Part shown: positions 27,903 to 44,930 of the stretch, in pieces | How positions within the stretch are numbered: position 1 is the stretch's first letter | Layout of the letters: each line of letters starts with the position of its first letter | Source: Vibrio penaeicida | GTDB lineage: Bacteria; Pseudomonadota; Gammaproteobacteria; Enterobacterales; Vibrionaceae | Assembly: GCF_019977755.1 (NCBI RefSeq) | Contig: NZ_AP025144.1 | Coordinates: forward strand, 1 to 64,000 | DNA: 64,000 nucleotides | Direction of reading: 5' to 3' | Translations under genes and position numbers: made by a program | The notes under the pieces: model-generated | Seen by the model: only the letters and a program-made list of their open reading frames with translations | Databases searched by the model: none | Told to the model about the DNA's origin: nothing

Positions 27903-30434
27903 TTATGGGGTAGGCGTGTAAGGGTCGTAACCGCATTGCCCTTCGCTGGTGGCTTGGGTGTAGGTTATTGAGCGTAAGTATCTAGATTCCGACGCGTATT
28001 TATCCAAAGTGTCTTTCGTGCTTTGGGTGAGAGGGTTGTCGTAAACGGACACACAACCCAACCGACTATTGTTGCTAATATCAAGATCGCTGATTGCGTT
28101 ATCTCCTAGGTGTAAAGCTCGAAGTTGAGTAAGAGTGCTAATATTTACCCCCGTAAGTTGGTTGCCTGCAGCATAGATACTCCAAAGTCTTGGATATTGT
28201 GCTACTGGTAAATCAGATAATGTATTAAAGCTGACTCTCAGGTCGCTCAGTACACTTTTTTCATTTGGGAGGGTGAGTGAACTCAGTTGACCGGTACTAG
28301 CATGTAGTTGGTATAGGTTTGAGGCGCCAGATACATCCAGAGAGCTCAATGGCGTATTGTTAAGCTTCAGTGCTCTCAATTGCGGTATTATGGCACTCAA
28401 ATCTATAGACGTAAGTGGGTTATCTGACAGGTCTAATGAAGTCAGTTTTATGTGATTATTTACATTGAATGAGCTTAGGTTTTTTGATGCTGCGGACAGT
28501 GAAGTCAGCTCGCTTAGGTGGCTAAAGTCTATGTTTGCATTACCTGAGTTGTTTATATTAAGACCAGTAAGTGCATTGTTTTGACTTATGTCGATTGAGG
28601 TCAGCGGATTGGATGCAACATTCAATGAAGTCAGCTCCGTATTGTTAGAAACATCTAAACTGATTAGAGCGTTGTCCTGCAAGCCTAAGGACTCCAGTTT
28701 CGTTTGTTTACTGAGGTCTATTTGTGTCAGTTTGCTATTCGGTAAATATAGTCTTGTAAGTGACGTGACTCCATCTAAATCAATGTTCTGAAGTTGACCA
28801 TGAACACGTAATGAAGTCAGTGTGTTCGTTTTTGGTAACGCAATGGTATTGATGGTTTGAGTAAATATACTAACGGATTCAAGTAAGAGGTTTTTGGATA
28901 AGTCTTGCGACGATGTTGCTGTTCCAAGTATGTACAATTCTTTTAAGCGCCTTAAAGCAGTCACATTAATATAAGGGCTGTCATGTGACATCCTCAACTT
29001 CAGTACTTCTATCGCATCACTGTTTGAGATGTTTATACTTTTTATTTGTCTAATTCTGAGAAGATCTGCAGTCAGAAGTTTAGGGTTATTAGAGATATCA
29101 AGACTATCGACGCTATAGCTTATACTCCGAGCATATATACTTGTTAGCTGCGGGTTATTTGTAATTCTTATAGTGCCTTGGGTGTTTCTGAGAGTAACCC
29201 TTTGAAGTGCTGGAAGATTGGACGCGGTGATAGTTCCGTTTGCGTCAGTGAGCGACAATGATATCAATTTGGGATGTGAACCAAGGTTAACTTCTCTTGA
29301 ATTAATGCGCAGAGAGGTTAACTCTGTGAGTTTTTCAAATTCGGGCTCATAAGAACTTCGTCTACACCCATAATCCACGACTTCATCGATGAACTTCCAG
29401 TTGTTTGTTCTTGCTAAGTCATCCATGCAACTTTTATTTGTTGAGTATTGGAAGTTGAGATTTTCGATCAAATTACTCGCATTCTGAACCGTTACATCGA
29501 CGGTTCTCGACCCTGTCGCCCCTTCATTATCTGTCGCTGTAACTTTGAACGTCAGGGTTTCTTCTCTGTTTAGGGATGGAGAAGTAAAGCTCAACGCCTG
29601 CGAGTCTGGATCGGCAATCGTGACGTGAGTACCGGCCGTTTGTTCCCATTTGTATGAGGCTATTGTTCCATCACGATCATAAGCAGAAGCTGCAATAGTC
29701 ACGGGTTGGTTAATATCTTTGGTCACATCACCAATAAAGTGAAATGCAGGCGCTCGATTTGGTTTTACGTGCACGAAAGCTTGCTGGTTGGCGGTTGCTC
29801 CTTGGTTGTCTTTCACTGTCACTTCAAAAGTCAGCAGCTCGTCTTCGGTTATAGGGGGTACGTTGAAAGTCACTTGCTGAGAACTTGGATTTATCAACGT
29901 GACGCTTGTTCCCGATTTTTGCTGCCACGTGTACTCGGCTATTTGCCCATCTGGATCGGTTGCGTTGGAGATGATGCTTGCCACGGTGCTTGGTCTAACG
30001 GTTTGGTCCGTAATGGCGTCAATTTGCGGTGCTTGGTTGGATGGCGTTGCCGCTGTGACTTTAACTGTGACGGTTTGGCTATTGATCGCACCTTCGTTGT
30101 CGGTAGCGGTTAACCGAAATACCAAGGTTTGTTCTTGATAAGAGGTTGGTGCAACAAAGGAGGCAAGTGTGGACGTCGGGTTCAAGAGTGTGACTGGGGT
30201 ACCAGAGATTTGCTCCCACTTGTGTGAAACAATACTTCCATCCAAATCCGATATATTCCCCGAGAGCGTGACAGTGCGTGAGGCGGAAGTGACTAAATCT
30301 CCTTCCGTTGTAATTACAGGCGCCACATTGGGGGTTTTTGGGGTTGGTTCGGTTGTTTCTTTGTCTCCACCGCCACCACATGCAGCTAACAAAAGGGGGG
30401 CTAAGAGTAGTGTTGCATTTTTTAGAGTCGTCAT
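27903..30434 (-). CDS. Large surface lipoprotein with PKD-like and leucine-rich repeats
   Basis: The 843-residue product begins with a type II signal peptide and lipobox LAAC (Cys19), followed by a GGGG linker and a Thr/Pro-rich spacer. Three PKD/REJ-like beta-sandwich repeats follow (about 36-127, 135-226 and 229-318), each with W-Q-x-SGT/AGT, VTL/VTI and LTFKVTATDNEGA-type strands. From about 330 to 800 there are degenerate leucine-rich repeats such as LTSLDLSDNPLTSIDLS, more internalin-like than ribonuclease-inhibitor-like. Isolated Cys pairs flank the LRR block. An exposed adhesion or ligand-binding role is plausible, but no specific function is known. It is monocistronic and not obviously linked to phn. 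Confidence 0.85.
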   Translation of the reverse strand: MTTLKNATLLLAPLLLAACGGGGDKETTEPTPKTPNVAPVITTEGDLVTSASRTVTLSGNISDLDGSIVSHKWEQISGTPVTLLNPTSTLASFVAPTSYQEQTLVFRLTATDNEGAINSQTVTVKVTAATPSNQAPQIDAITDQTVRPSTVASIISNATDPDGQIAEYTWQQKSGTSVTLINPSSQQVTFNVPPITEDELLTFEVTVKDNQGATANQQAFVHVKPNRAPAFHFIGDVTKDINQPVTIAASAYDRDGTIASYKWEQTAGTHVTIADPDSQALSFTSPSLNREETLTFKVTATDNEGATGSRTVDVTVQNASNLIENLNFQYSTNKSCMDDLARTNNWKFIDEVVDYGCRRSSYEPEFEKLTELTSLRINSREVNLGSHPKLISLSLTDANGTITASNLPALQRVTLRNTQGTIRITNNPQLTSIYARSISYSVDSLDISNNPKLLTADLLRIRQIKSINISNSDAIEVLKLRMSHDSPYINVTALRRLKELYILGTATSSQDLSKNLLLESVSIFTQTINTIALPKTNTLTSLRVHGQLQNIDLDGVTSLTRLYLPNSKLTQIDLSKQTKLESLGLQDNALISLDVSNNTELTSLNVASNPLTSIDISQNNALTGLNINNSGNANIDFSHLSELTSLSAASKNLSSFNVNNHIKLTSLDLSDNPLTSIDLSAIIPQLRALKLNNTPLSSLDVSGASNLYQLHASTGQLSSLTLPNEKSVLSDLRVSFNTLSDLPVAQYPRLWSIYAAGNQLTGVNISTLTQLRALHLGDNAISDLDISNNSRLGCVSVYDNPLTQSTKDTLDKYASESRYLRSITYTQATSEGQCGYDPYTPTP

Positions 30435-30816
30435 TTAAAGCCTTTGAATACTTTTCGTACTTTCTTAAATACGGAACGATGACGTGCCCAGATTGTGAAT
30501 ATGTGGGCGAGAGATGCGTTCCATGCCATGCCAACAGAAGAGATACCGAAAATTTTTTATTTATGAGTGCCTGATAAAGCCAATTAGACAAAGGTATCTT
30601 TTGGGATAACGAAATTGCTTTACGTAATAATAGTTTGAATTTATAAAGCTATTCTCGTTTTAGCCATACTAATATTTAGGTGGAGTTGAGACTAGATGCA
30701 TAACGGAAAGGGTAATGAATACGTGAAGTGCGTCTAATTTATTTTTGGTGGATTAATTGTTTGTAAAATAAGAAAAAAGGCCAGAAATCTGACCTTTAAT
30801 ATTGTAGGGAAGTGGC
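30435..30816. other. Intergenic region upstream of the lipoprotein gene
   Basis: About 380 AT-rich bases. They should hold the promoter of the PKD/LRR lipoprotein and, at the right end, the fadA terminator. No other structure was seen. Confidence 0.5.
30773..30797 (-). terminator. Terminator of fadBA
   Basis: On the minus strand AAAGGTCAG pairs with CTGGCCTTT (one mismatch) around ATTT and runs into six Ts. It lies about 20 bases past the fadA stop. Confidence 0.8.
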
Positions 30817-34183
<3,367 letters not shown>

Positions 34184-34300
34184 GTCTAACTCCGCGATAT
34201 GCAATCCGAGATTGCTTGAGAGAGTGAATGTTATAGTTATGTTGTCATATTGTTCGACTTTGTAAGTGTGCGCTGAGTTGTGGTTAATTTCAATACATTT

Positions 34301-34316
34301 TCAAACGCGTGTTTGA
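34301..34316. promoter_or_regulatory. Candidate PsrA-type operator between fadB and yigZ
   Basis: TCAAACGCGTGTTTGA is a perfect 16-bp palindrome. Its core CAAAC-N4-GTTTG fits the motif described for PsrA, the TetR-family fatty-acid-responsive regulator. The position, in the divergent fadB/yigZ gap, fits control of fadBA. I saw no convincing FadR site. Confidence 0.45.
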
Positions 34317-34401
34317 TTTTTATTAGGTTGATCCTGTTCAGTACACGACAGGCAGAAGGACGTGATACACTTCTCTCTCTTGTCAAACTGACCTATGTGC
34401 T

Positions 34402-35019
34402 ATGAATTTACTCCCATTTTTAATTCCTGCAGAGCCGGTAATCTTCGAAGAAGAGATCAAAAAGAGCCTTTTCATTACTCAGTTGGCGCATACTCCGTCG
34501 ATAGAGTCAGCCAAAGCATTTATAGAATCGGTAAAAGTTGAGCACGCATCTGCAAGGCATAATTGTTGGGGTTTTGCCGCTGGGAGGCCAGAAGATTCTC
34601 TTTTGTATGGATTCAGCGATGACGGTGAGCCATCAGGAACTGCAGGTAAGCCAATACTGGCTCAACTATCGGGGTCGGGTGTAGGGGAAATTAGCGCCGT
34701 GGTTACTCGATATTCAGGCGGAATTAAATTGGGAACCGGGGGATTAGTAAAAGCATATGGCGGTGGTGTACAGCAAGCACTTAAGCTGCTTCAAACAATC
34801 GAGAAAAAAATAACCACAAACCTTAAGCTAAGGTTAGACTATTCGTTCATGCCTATTGCTCAATCTTTAATGGAAACATACCAAGCTCATCAGCTTGATG
34901 CTGATTATGGCGAATTCGTTGAAGTGATTTTAGAAATAGAAGTAAGCCAAATGGAAGGGTTTACTCAGGCAATCATAAATAAGAGTGGCGCTAAAGCAAC
35001 GGTCACGCCATTAAAATAG
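34402..35019 (+). CDS. yigZ: IMPACT (YigZ) family protein
   Basis: The 205-residue product has the N-terminal UPF0029/IMPACT domain (about 15-125) with ARHNCWGFAAG, the signature DDGEPSGTAGKPIL and VTRYSGGIKLGTGGLVKAY. A C-terminal ferredoxin-like DUF1949 domain follows (about 135-200). The biochemical role in bacteria is uncertain. It is followed by trkH after 39 bases, the order also found in E. coli, and is divergent from fadBA. Confidence 0.92.
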   Translation: MNLLPFLIPAEPVIFEEEIKKSLFITQLAHTPSIESAKAFIESVKVEHASARHNCWGFAAGRPEDSLLYGFSDDGEPSGTAGKPILAQLSGSGVGEISAVVTRYSGGIKLGTGGLVKAYGGGVQQALKLLQTIEKKITTNLKLRLDYSFMPIAQSLMETYQAHQLDADYGEFVEVILEIEVSQMEGFTQAIINKSGAKATVTPLK

Positions 35020-35058
35020 AATTTAGGAATATTAAGAAGCGACGCTTCTGAAGCAAGC

Positions 35059-36516
35059 ATGCAATTTCGTTCAATTATCCGCATCGTCGGTTTGTTACTC
35101 GCTCTGTTTAGCGTGTCTATGCTGGCGCCCGCTTTTGTCGCGCTGATCTACCGAGATGGTGCCGGTGTGCCATTTGTCACCACATTTTTCGTACTGCTTA
35201 TCGCTGGCGGTTTTTTCTGGTTTCCTAACCGCCATCATCGACATGAATTAAAAGCTCGTGATGGGTTTTTGATTGTGGTTCTATTTTGGACCGTAATCGG
35301 CAGTGCGGGGGCTCTCCCCTTCCTAATTTCAGATACCCCTGATATATCGGTTACGGACGCGTTTTTTGAATCTTTCTCAGCCTTGACCACCACAGGTGCA
35401 ACCGTCATCGTCGGGCTTGATGACTTGCCCAAAGCGATACTGTTTTATCGACAGCTTCTGCAATGGTTTGGTGGTATGGGGATCATTGTATTAGCGGTCG
35501 CCATTCTTCCGGTGTTAGGTATCGGGGGAATGCAGTTATACCGAGCTGAAATTCCAGGTCCTGTAAAAGACAGCAAGATGACCCCACGTATTGCCGAAAC
35601 CGCTAAAGCGCTCTGGTACATCTACCTCAGCCTAACCATTGCATGTGCGAGTGCATTTTGGTTAGCGGGGATGAGTTTGTTTGATGCCATCAGCCACAGT
35701 TTCTCGACGATCGCCATTGGTGGGTTTTCAACGCACGATGCCAGTATGGGGTACTTCGACAGTTCTGCCATTAATATGATTACGGTGGTATTTCTTCTTA
35801 TTTCTGCGTGCAACTATTCATTGCACTTTGCTGCTTTTGCTTCTGGCGGTGTTCACCCTAAATATTATTGGAAAGATCCTGAATTTCGAGCCTTCTTCTT
35901 TATACAAGGTATCTTATTCCTGATCTGCTTCTTGCTATTACTTAAGCATCACTCTTATACCTCAGTGTTTGATGCTTTTGATCAGGCCCTCTTTCAAACC
36001 GTTTCTATTTCGACGACTGCTGGTTTTACGACAACTGGCTTTTCGGAATGGCCTCTCTTCTTACCAGTGCTGTTACTTTTCTCCTCTTTTATAGGGGGAT
36101 GTGCAGGGTCAACGGGTGGTGGTATGAAAGTCATCCGTATTTTGTTGCTGACCTTGCAAGGGGCTCGTGAATTAAAACGCTTGGTTCACCCAAGGGCTGT
36201 ATACACCATCAAAGTTGGGGGCACAGCGTTGTCCCAGAGAGTGGTGGATGCGGTTTGGGGGTTCTTCTCAGCGTACGCTCTGGTTTTTGTGGTTTGTATG
36301 CTGGCATTGATCGCGACAGGGATGGATGAATTGAGCGCGTTTTCTGCTGTAGCCGCTACGCTCAATAATTTAGGCCCAGGTCTGGGCGATGTCGCATTGC
36401 ATTTTGGTGATATTAACGATACCGCCAAATGGGTATTGGTTGTATCGATGCTATTTGGTCGTTTAGAAATATTCACACTACTTATTCTGCTGACCCCAAC
36501 ATTCTGGCGCAGCTAA
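35059..36516 (+). CDS. trkH: Trk potassium uptake protein TrkH
   Basis: TrkH is the inner-membrane K+ channel-like subunit that works with TrkA. The 485-residue product (E. coli 483) has the four pore-loop repeats of the superfamily, including ALTTTGATVI, FSTIAIGGFSTHD, STTAGFTTTGFS and AATLNNLGPGLG. These contain the selectivity glycines. Ten or more membrane segments are evident. It lies 22 bases before hemG in a yigZ-trkH-hemG operon. Confidence 0.96.
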   Translation: MQFRSIIRIVGLLLALFSVSMLAPAFVALIYRDGAGVPFVTTFFVLLIAGGFFWFPNRHHRHELKARDGFLIVVLFWTVIGSAGALPFLISDTPDISVTDAFFESFSALTTTGATVIVGLDDLPKAILFYRQLLQWFGGMGIIVLAVAILPVLGIGGMQLYRAEIPGPVKDSKMTPRIAETAKALWYIYLSLTIACASAFWLAGMSLFDAISHSFSTIAIGGFSTHDASMGYFDSSAINMITVVFLLISACNYSLHFAAFASGGVHPKYYWKDPEFRAFFFIQGILFLICFLLLLKHHSYTSVFDAFDQALFQTVSISTTAGFTTTGFSEWPLFLPVLLLFSSFIGGCAGSTGGGMKVIRILLLTLQGARELKRLVHPRAVYTIKVGGTALSQRVVDAVWGFFSAYALVFVVCMLALIATGMDELSAFSAVAATLNNLGPGLGDVALHFGDINDTAKWVLVVSMLFGRLEIFTLLILLTPTFWRS

Positions 36517-36538
36517 ATTCACTAATTAAGGAAGCTCG

Positions 36539-37072
36539 ATGGAAAAAGTACTTCTACTTCACTCCAGCCGAGAAGGGCAAACCGTTAAAATTCTCCACTA
36601 TATAGAAGAGAAGCTTGGAAACGTTGAGTGTGAAACAAAAGACGTACACTTAATCGATGCGCTGGATTTGTCTGGTTACGATAAAGTCATCATTGGTGCG
36701 TCAATTCGTTACGGCCACCTTAATAAGAAATTGTATCGGTTTATCGAAGCGCACCTAGATCAGCTTAATAAAGCTAATGCAGTGTTCTTCTGTGTGAACT
36801 TAACAGCAAGAAAAGAGGCGGAAGGTAAAGATACACCTGAAGGCAGCGCTTATATAAGGAAGTTTCTTATAAAATCGCCTTGGCAGCCGCAATTAATAGG
36901 TGTTTTTGCTGGCGCGCTGTATTACCCACGATATCGTTGGTTCGACAGAGTAATGATCCGTTTTATTATGTCGATGACAGGCGGAGAAACGGATACAACG
37001 AAAGAAGTGGAATATACCAACTGGGAAAAGGTGTCTCTTTTTGTAGATTCAATAAAGAATTTGAATAAATAA
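36539..37072 (+). CDS. hemG: Menaquinone-dependent protoporphyrinogen IX dehydrogenase HemG
   Basis: HemG oxidises protoporphyrinogen IX to protoporphyrin IX with quinone as acceptor, late in heme synthesis. The 177-residue product (E. coli 181) is a long-chain flavodoxin-like protein. The FMN phosphate loop is HSSREGQTVKI (residues 8-18); IGASIRYGHLNKKLY and WFDRVMIRFIMSMTGGETD are typical. AAGGAAGCTCG precedes the ATG. It is the last gene before the rRNA operon. Confidence 0.95.
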   Translation: MEKVLLLHSSREGQTVKILHYIEEKLGNVECETKDVHLIDALDLSGYDKVIIGASIRYGHLNKKLYRFIEAHLDQLNKANAVFFCVNLTARKEAEGKDTPEGSAYIRKFLIKSPWQPQLIGVFAGALYYPRYRWFDRVMIRFIMSMTGGETDTTKEVEYTNWEKVSLFVDSIKNLNK

Positions 37073-37145
37073 CCGCCATAAATCACCGTATCTGAGCGCT
37101 TTTTGCCCGAACGGATAAAAAGTCTAAAAAAAATGAAAAAAGGGG

Positions 37146-37173
37146 TTGTCAAAGAGACTCCGATCTCTATAAT
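37146..37173 (+). promoter_or_regulatory. rRNA promoter P1
   Basis: TTGTCA and TATAAT are separated by 16 bases, with a C/G-rich discriminator (GCCCCC) just after, typical of stringently controlled rRNA promoters. Confidence 0.8.
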
Positions 37174-37271
37174 GCCCCCTCGCTGACACGGGAACGCTTC
37201 GAAAGAAACGAATCGAGTCAGAGGTTAGATTAGGTAGCTGAAAAGCTAACGAAATAAACTGAAAAAAGTGT

Positions 37272-37299
37272 TTGACACTAACGTTTATCTCGCTAAAAT
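37272..37299 (+). promoter_or_regulatory. rRNA promoter P2
   Basis: TTGACA and TAAAAT are separated by 16 bases, followed by the G/C-rich AGCCGTCC. It lies about 125 bases downstream of P1, giving the usual tandem arrangement. Confidence 0.8.
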
Positions 37300-37330
37300 A
37301 GCCGTCCGATTTGAGTGAGACTCAAATCAC

Positions 37331-37341
37331 GCTCTTTAACA
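37331..37341 (+). promoter_or_regulatory. Leader boxA antitermination site
   Basis: GCTCTTTAACA matches the rRNA boxA consensus bound by NusB/S10. The same sequence is repeated before 23S. Confidence 0.85.
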
Positions 37342-37567
37342 ATATAGACCTATCAATCTGTGTGGGCACTCGTTGATGATAATCCAAATAGATACTTCGG
37401 TATCAATTTAGGTTTCAATGAACTGAGTGACCAATACGAATAATGACTTTCTTTATAGAAACGAGTTATTTGGCACAGTCAATTCATTATCGTTCTGTTG
37501 GAACGATAATAGCTTTAAATTACATACGTAGTTTGAAGTCAGTATTCATTGAGCCGAACAAAATCTT

Positions 37568-39108
<1,541 letters not shown>

Positions 39109-39196
39109 TACGATGATTGTCGCGATGAGTACCCACACAGATTGATACGGTTTATGTAGAAAAGAGAAATGAACGTTCCCATACGTTCATACTAGT

Positions 39197-39272
39197 GTCC
39201 CGTTCGTCTAGAGGCCTAGGACACCGCCCTTTCACGGCGGTAACAGGGGTTCGACTCCCCTACGGGATACCA
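39197..39272 (+). tRNA. tRNA-Glu (TTC)
   Basis: A 76-base cloverleaf with anticodon TTC in the CCTTTCAC loop, T-loop GTTCGACTC and encoded CCA. The acceptor GTCCCGT pairs with ACGGGAT with one G-T. First of three tRNAs in the 16S-23S spacer. Confidence 0.97.
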
Positions 39273-39274
39273 TT

Positions 39275-39350
39275 GGGTCGTTAGCTCAGTTGGTAGAGCA
39301 GTTGACTTTTAATCAATTGGTCGCAGGTTCGAATCCTGCACGACCCACCA
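39275..39350 (+). tRNA. tRNA-Lys (TTT)
   Basis: A 76-base cloverleaf with acceptor GGGTCGT/ACGACCC, anticodon TTT in ACTTTTAA and encoded CCA. It begins two bases after tRNA-Glu. Confidence 0.97.
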
Positions 39351-39380
39351 TTTCCTGCCACAGGAAATCAAAATATATGT

Positions 39381-39456
39381 GGGCGATTAGCTCAGTTGGG
39401 AGAGCACCTGCCTTACAAGCAGGGGGTCACTGGTTCGAGCCCGGTATCGCCCACCA
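39381..39456 (+). tRNA. tRNA-Val (TAC)
   Basis: A 76-base cloverleaf with acceptor GGGCGAT/ATCGCCC, anticodon TAC in CCTTACAA and encoded CCA. Third spacer tRNA. Confidence 0.97.
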
Positions 39457-39843
39457 TTCTCTAAATATTTTTGGAATTTTAATCCAAACCACATCAAACT
39501 CTTGCTGCTGGTTCGGATTTTTGTCGCCTAATTTGCGCACTGAAAATCTTTAGAAAATGCATATCTTTCGATAGAAAGTGGCATCGCTCTTTAACAATTT
39601 GGAAAGCTGACGAATAACAACAATCCCCTTATCTACGGATAAGCGTTGTTATTCAAATTAAAAGTTCTCAAATCCTAGATGACTTGTTCATTTAGGTACC
39701 AACACACATTCAAGTGTTCTTGGGTTTTCACGAAAGTGAAAACATATTTGAGTCCGGCAAAATCGAAGTGTTGTCTCGCTCATAATAAAGAGACAACGAT
39801 AAACCTTGGTTGTTTGCCATACAGAAACCTTTTGGGGTTGTAT
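39457..39843 (+). other. tRNA-Val to 23S spacer
   Basis: 387 bases of rRNA spacer. It holds a second boxA (GCTCTTTAACA, 39586-39596) for antitermination and sequences flanking 23S that should pair in the RNase III processing stem (TTGTATGG before 23S, CCATACAA after it). No gene was seen. Confidence 0.75.
39586..39596 (+). promoter_or_regulatory. Spacer boxA antitermination site
   Basis: GCTCTTTAACA is identical to the leader boxA and lies about 250 bases before 23S. Confidence 0.85.
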
Positions 39844-42734
<2,891 letters not shown>

Positions 42735-42840
42735 TACAACACCCAAGGGGTTTTGATGGACTCAGACAAGAACAGATTGAATGTGTAGAATTAGAACTTG
42801 CTCTTTATTTAAGAGATAGCAGCTTTCCGAATTAAGAATT

Positions 42841-42959
42841 TGCTTGGCGACCATAGCGTTGTGGACCCACCTGACTCCATGCCGAACTCAGAAGTGAAAC
42901 GCAATAGCGCCGATGGTAGTGTGGGGTTTCCCCATGTGAGAGTAGGACATCGCCAGGCT
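42841..42959 (+). rRNA. rrf: 5S ribosomal RNA
   Basis: About 119 bases. The GCTTGGCG 5' strand pairs with CGCCAGGC at the 3' end, and the conserved CCGAACTCAGAAGTGAAACG loop is present. Ends were set from helix I. Confidence 0.95.
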
Positions 42960-43052
42960 TGTTTCCTTGTTTTCAGATTTTGAAAAATCTGAAGGCAAAA
43001 CTAAATAAAGCAATCTAACCATAAGACTTTATTTAGTAAGAGATACCACTGC

Positions 43053-43129
43053 GGAGTGGTAGTTCAGTTGGTTAGAATACCGGCCTGTCACGCCGGGGGT
43101 CGCGGGTTCGAGTCCCGTCCACTCCGCCA
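43053..43129 (+). tRNA. tRNA-Asp (GTC)
   Basis: A 77-base cloverleaf with acceptor GGAGTGG/CCACTCC, anticodon GTC in CCTGTCAC and encoded CCA. It lies about 90 bases past 5S as a distal tRNA of the rRNA operon. Confidence 0.97.
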
Positions 43130-43142
43130 TTTATTTGAGAAG

Positions 43143-43168
43143 CCTCGCCTTACGCGAGGTTTTTTTGA
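43143..43168 (+). terminator. Terminator after tRNA-Asp
   Basis: CCTCGC pairs with GCGAGG around CTTAC and is followed by seven Ts. It lies before tRNA-Trp, so the operon may end here or be partly read through to tRNA-Trp. Confidence 0.8.
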
Positions 43169-43197
43169 ATCTGATAGCTAAAGGTTCAATACAATTT

Positions 43198-43274
<77 letters not shown>

Positions 43275-43280
43275 TATTTG

Positions 43281-43309
43281 AAAGCCTCGTCGAAAGACGA
43301 GGCTTTTTT
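43281..43309 (+). terminator. Terminator after tRNA-Trp
   Basis: AAGCCTCGTC pairs with GACGAGGCTT around GAAA and is followed by Ts. It also closes the convergent phospholipase D gene. The stem is nearly the same as the terminators in the tRNA-Pro repeat array near 57 kb. Confidence 0.9.
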
Positions 43310-43344
43310 GTATCTATTGCTTTTGCAAAGCAAGTGCCTGAATT

Positions 43345-44877
43345 CTAAAGTACATCTTTGGGAATGAATCGACGCAGTTTGACACCGATTTGTTTGGAAA
43401 TACTGACTTCACTATCAGGGTTAAAGTCAGGTGTAATCCTCCACGCGTTTTCTGGTTCCATTTCTACATGCATTGATTTCGAAACGTGTTGAGTGATTTC
43501 AGGAGAATGAATAATGGCAAAACTCTCCGTGTTTAAATTGGCACTTCGTGGGTCGAAGTTATAAGTACCGATGGCTGTGATGCTTTCATCTACTACCATG
43601 GTTTTTGCGTGAAGACCAAAAATCGGGGTGGAAGAGAGTTTTTTGTACATATGTTCGGTCATCACTCGCTGCCTTATCTTGGCGTCAGGCTTGAACTCGT
43701 AAATCTCTACCCCTGTATCAAGCAGTTGCTTGCGGTTGCGCTGGTAACCGCTAAATGCTGCAAGATTATCATTAGATGCAAGGCTATTCGTTAAGATTTT
43801 GATGGTTATACCTTTATCAACTAATTCACGTAAAAAAGCCCGATCCTTTTTCGTCGTGACAAGATAAGGCGTCTGAATCAGAATCGACTTTTGAGCACTT
43901 TCGGCCAGTTGAACTAATCTATCTTGGGTTACACTCCCACCGCCAAGAAAAGAGTGCCTATCATTTTTTCCTGGCTGGTCTGAGATGTATTCGACATTAT
44001 CAACGAACTTAAATTTGCCTTCTTTGGCCAACCGTTGAAATGTAGTCGGCACTTTTTCAATATCTGACCGTATTTGAGGATGGAAGTGCTCTGGGTTACA
44101 TGCGTATGAGTGAAGCCTCGAGAAATCAGGATTGGCATCGTGAGAAGGTGTGCTGAACAAATCTTCAACAGGTACGCTGAGCTTGTTGTTCCAGTATTCT
44201 TCAAACGATACATCAATGTGTTTGACTGCTTGACCCGCTAAAAATACATCTCTGTCGCGGAAGTTGTATTCGTGGTCAAACCCAAAGTACTCATCTGCGA
44301 TGTTCCGCCCACCAGTAATAGCTATCTGGCTATCAACTAAAAAGACTTTGTTGTGCATACGCTGATTAATACCGTGGAAATCGGTGACGGCGGTTGAGAT
44401 TTTCTGAGCGATGTTTTTGCCGATGTTGGCATTAGGGTTATAAATCTTGATTTCAAAGTTTTCATGCGCAGCAAGAATTAATAGTTCATCGCCTCTTGCA
44501 TCCAACATAATGTCATCGACTAAGACTCTTACTTTTACCCCACGCTCTGCGGCTCTCACTAGATAATCCGTTGCTATCAAACCTACGTTATCAACAGAGA
44601 ATATAAAGTACTGAACGTCGATCGTCTTTTCTGCTCGTTCTGTTAGCCATGCTCTCGACATCATGGCTTCAGTGCCTTGTTCGAGCACATATACCCCAGT
44701 TTTAGTTTCCATCTGAGCACGATACGGTTCTATAAAGTGTGAGATTGGCAAAGGCGTTTTTTCTGCAAGAGAGCGACAATGATTTTTTTCAGAGACTGGG
44801 ACGCTATCTGGTGCTGGACTACAGCCAAGCAATGGTGCGGAGAGCAAAGCAAAAGTGATGTTTCTAAATATGGACAT
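43345..44877 (-). CDS. Phospholipase D-family lipoprotein (ClsC-like cardiolipin synthase)
   Basis: The 510-residue product starts with a lipobox-like segment PLLGC (Cys19), so it is probably a membrane-anchored lipoprotein. Two HKD catalytic motifs are intact: HNKVFLVDSQIAITGGRN with His175, and HAKTMVVDESITAIGTYNFD with His423. The best functional match is the ClsC/YmdC group, which makes cardiolipin from phosphatidylglycerol and phosphatidylethanolamine. Another PLD-type phosphatidyltransferase or nuclease-like activity cannot be excluded. No ClsC partner (MdoC/YmdB-like) gene is adjacent. It is transcribed alone, convergent with tRNA-Trp. Confidence 0.85.
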   Translation of the reverse strand: MSIFRNITFALLSAPLLGCSPAPDSVPVSEKNHCRSLAEKTPLPISHFIEPYRAQMETKTGVYVLEQGTEAMMSRAWLTERAEKTIDVQYFIFSVDNVGLIATDYLVRAAERGVKVRVLVDDIMLDARGDELLILAAHENFEIKIYNPNANIGKNIAQKISTAVTDFHGINQRMHNKVFLVDSQIAITGGRNIADEYFGFDHEYNFRDRDVFLAGQAVKHIDVSFEEYWNNKLSVPVEDLFSTPSHDANPDFSRLHSYACNPEHFHPQIRSDIEKVPTTFQRLAKEGKFKFVDNVEYISDQPGKNDRHSFLGGGSVTQDRLVQLAESAQKSILIQTPYLVTTKKDRAFLRELVDKGITIKILTNSLASNDNLAAFSGYQRNRKQLLDTGVEIYEFKPDAKIRQRVMTEHMYKKLSSTPIFGLHAKTMVVDESITAIGTYNFDPRSANLNTESFAIIHSPEITQHVSKSMHVEMEPENAWRITPDFNPDSEVSISKQIGVKLRRFIPKDVL

Positions 44878-44930
44878 TGGGTAAGCGCCTTTTTCTCTAT
44901 TGAACCAAGGGGAGACATTGCCAAATATAC

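Larger units (their letters stand above)
37073..37567 (+). other. rRNA operon promoter and leader region
   Basis: This 495-base stretch holds two sigma-70 promoters and a leader boxA (listed separately). A T-poor, A-rich tract (AAAAAAAATGAAAAAAGG) just upstream of the first promoter may act as an UP element. No protein gene was seen. Confidence 0.75.
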
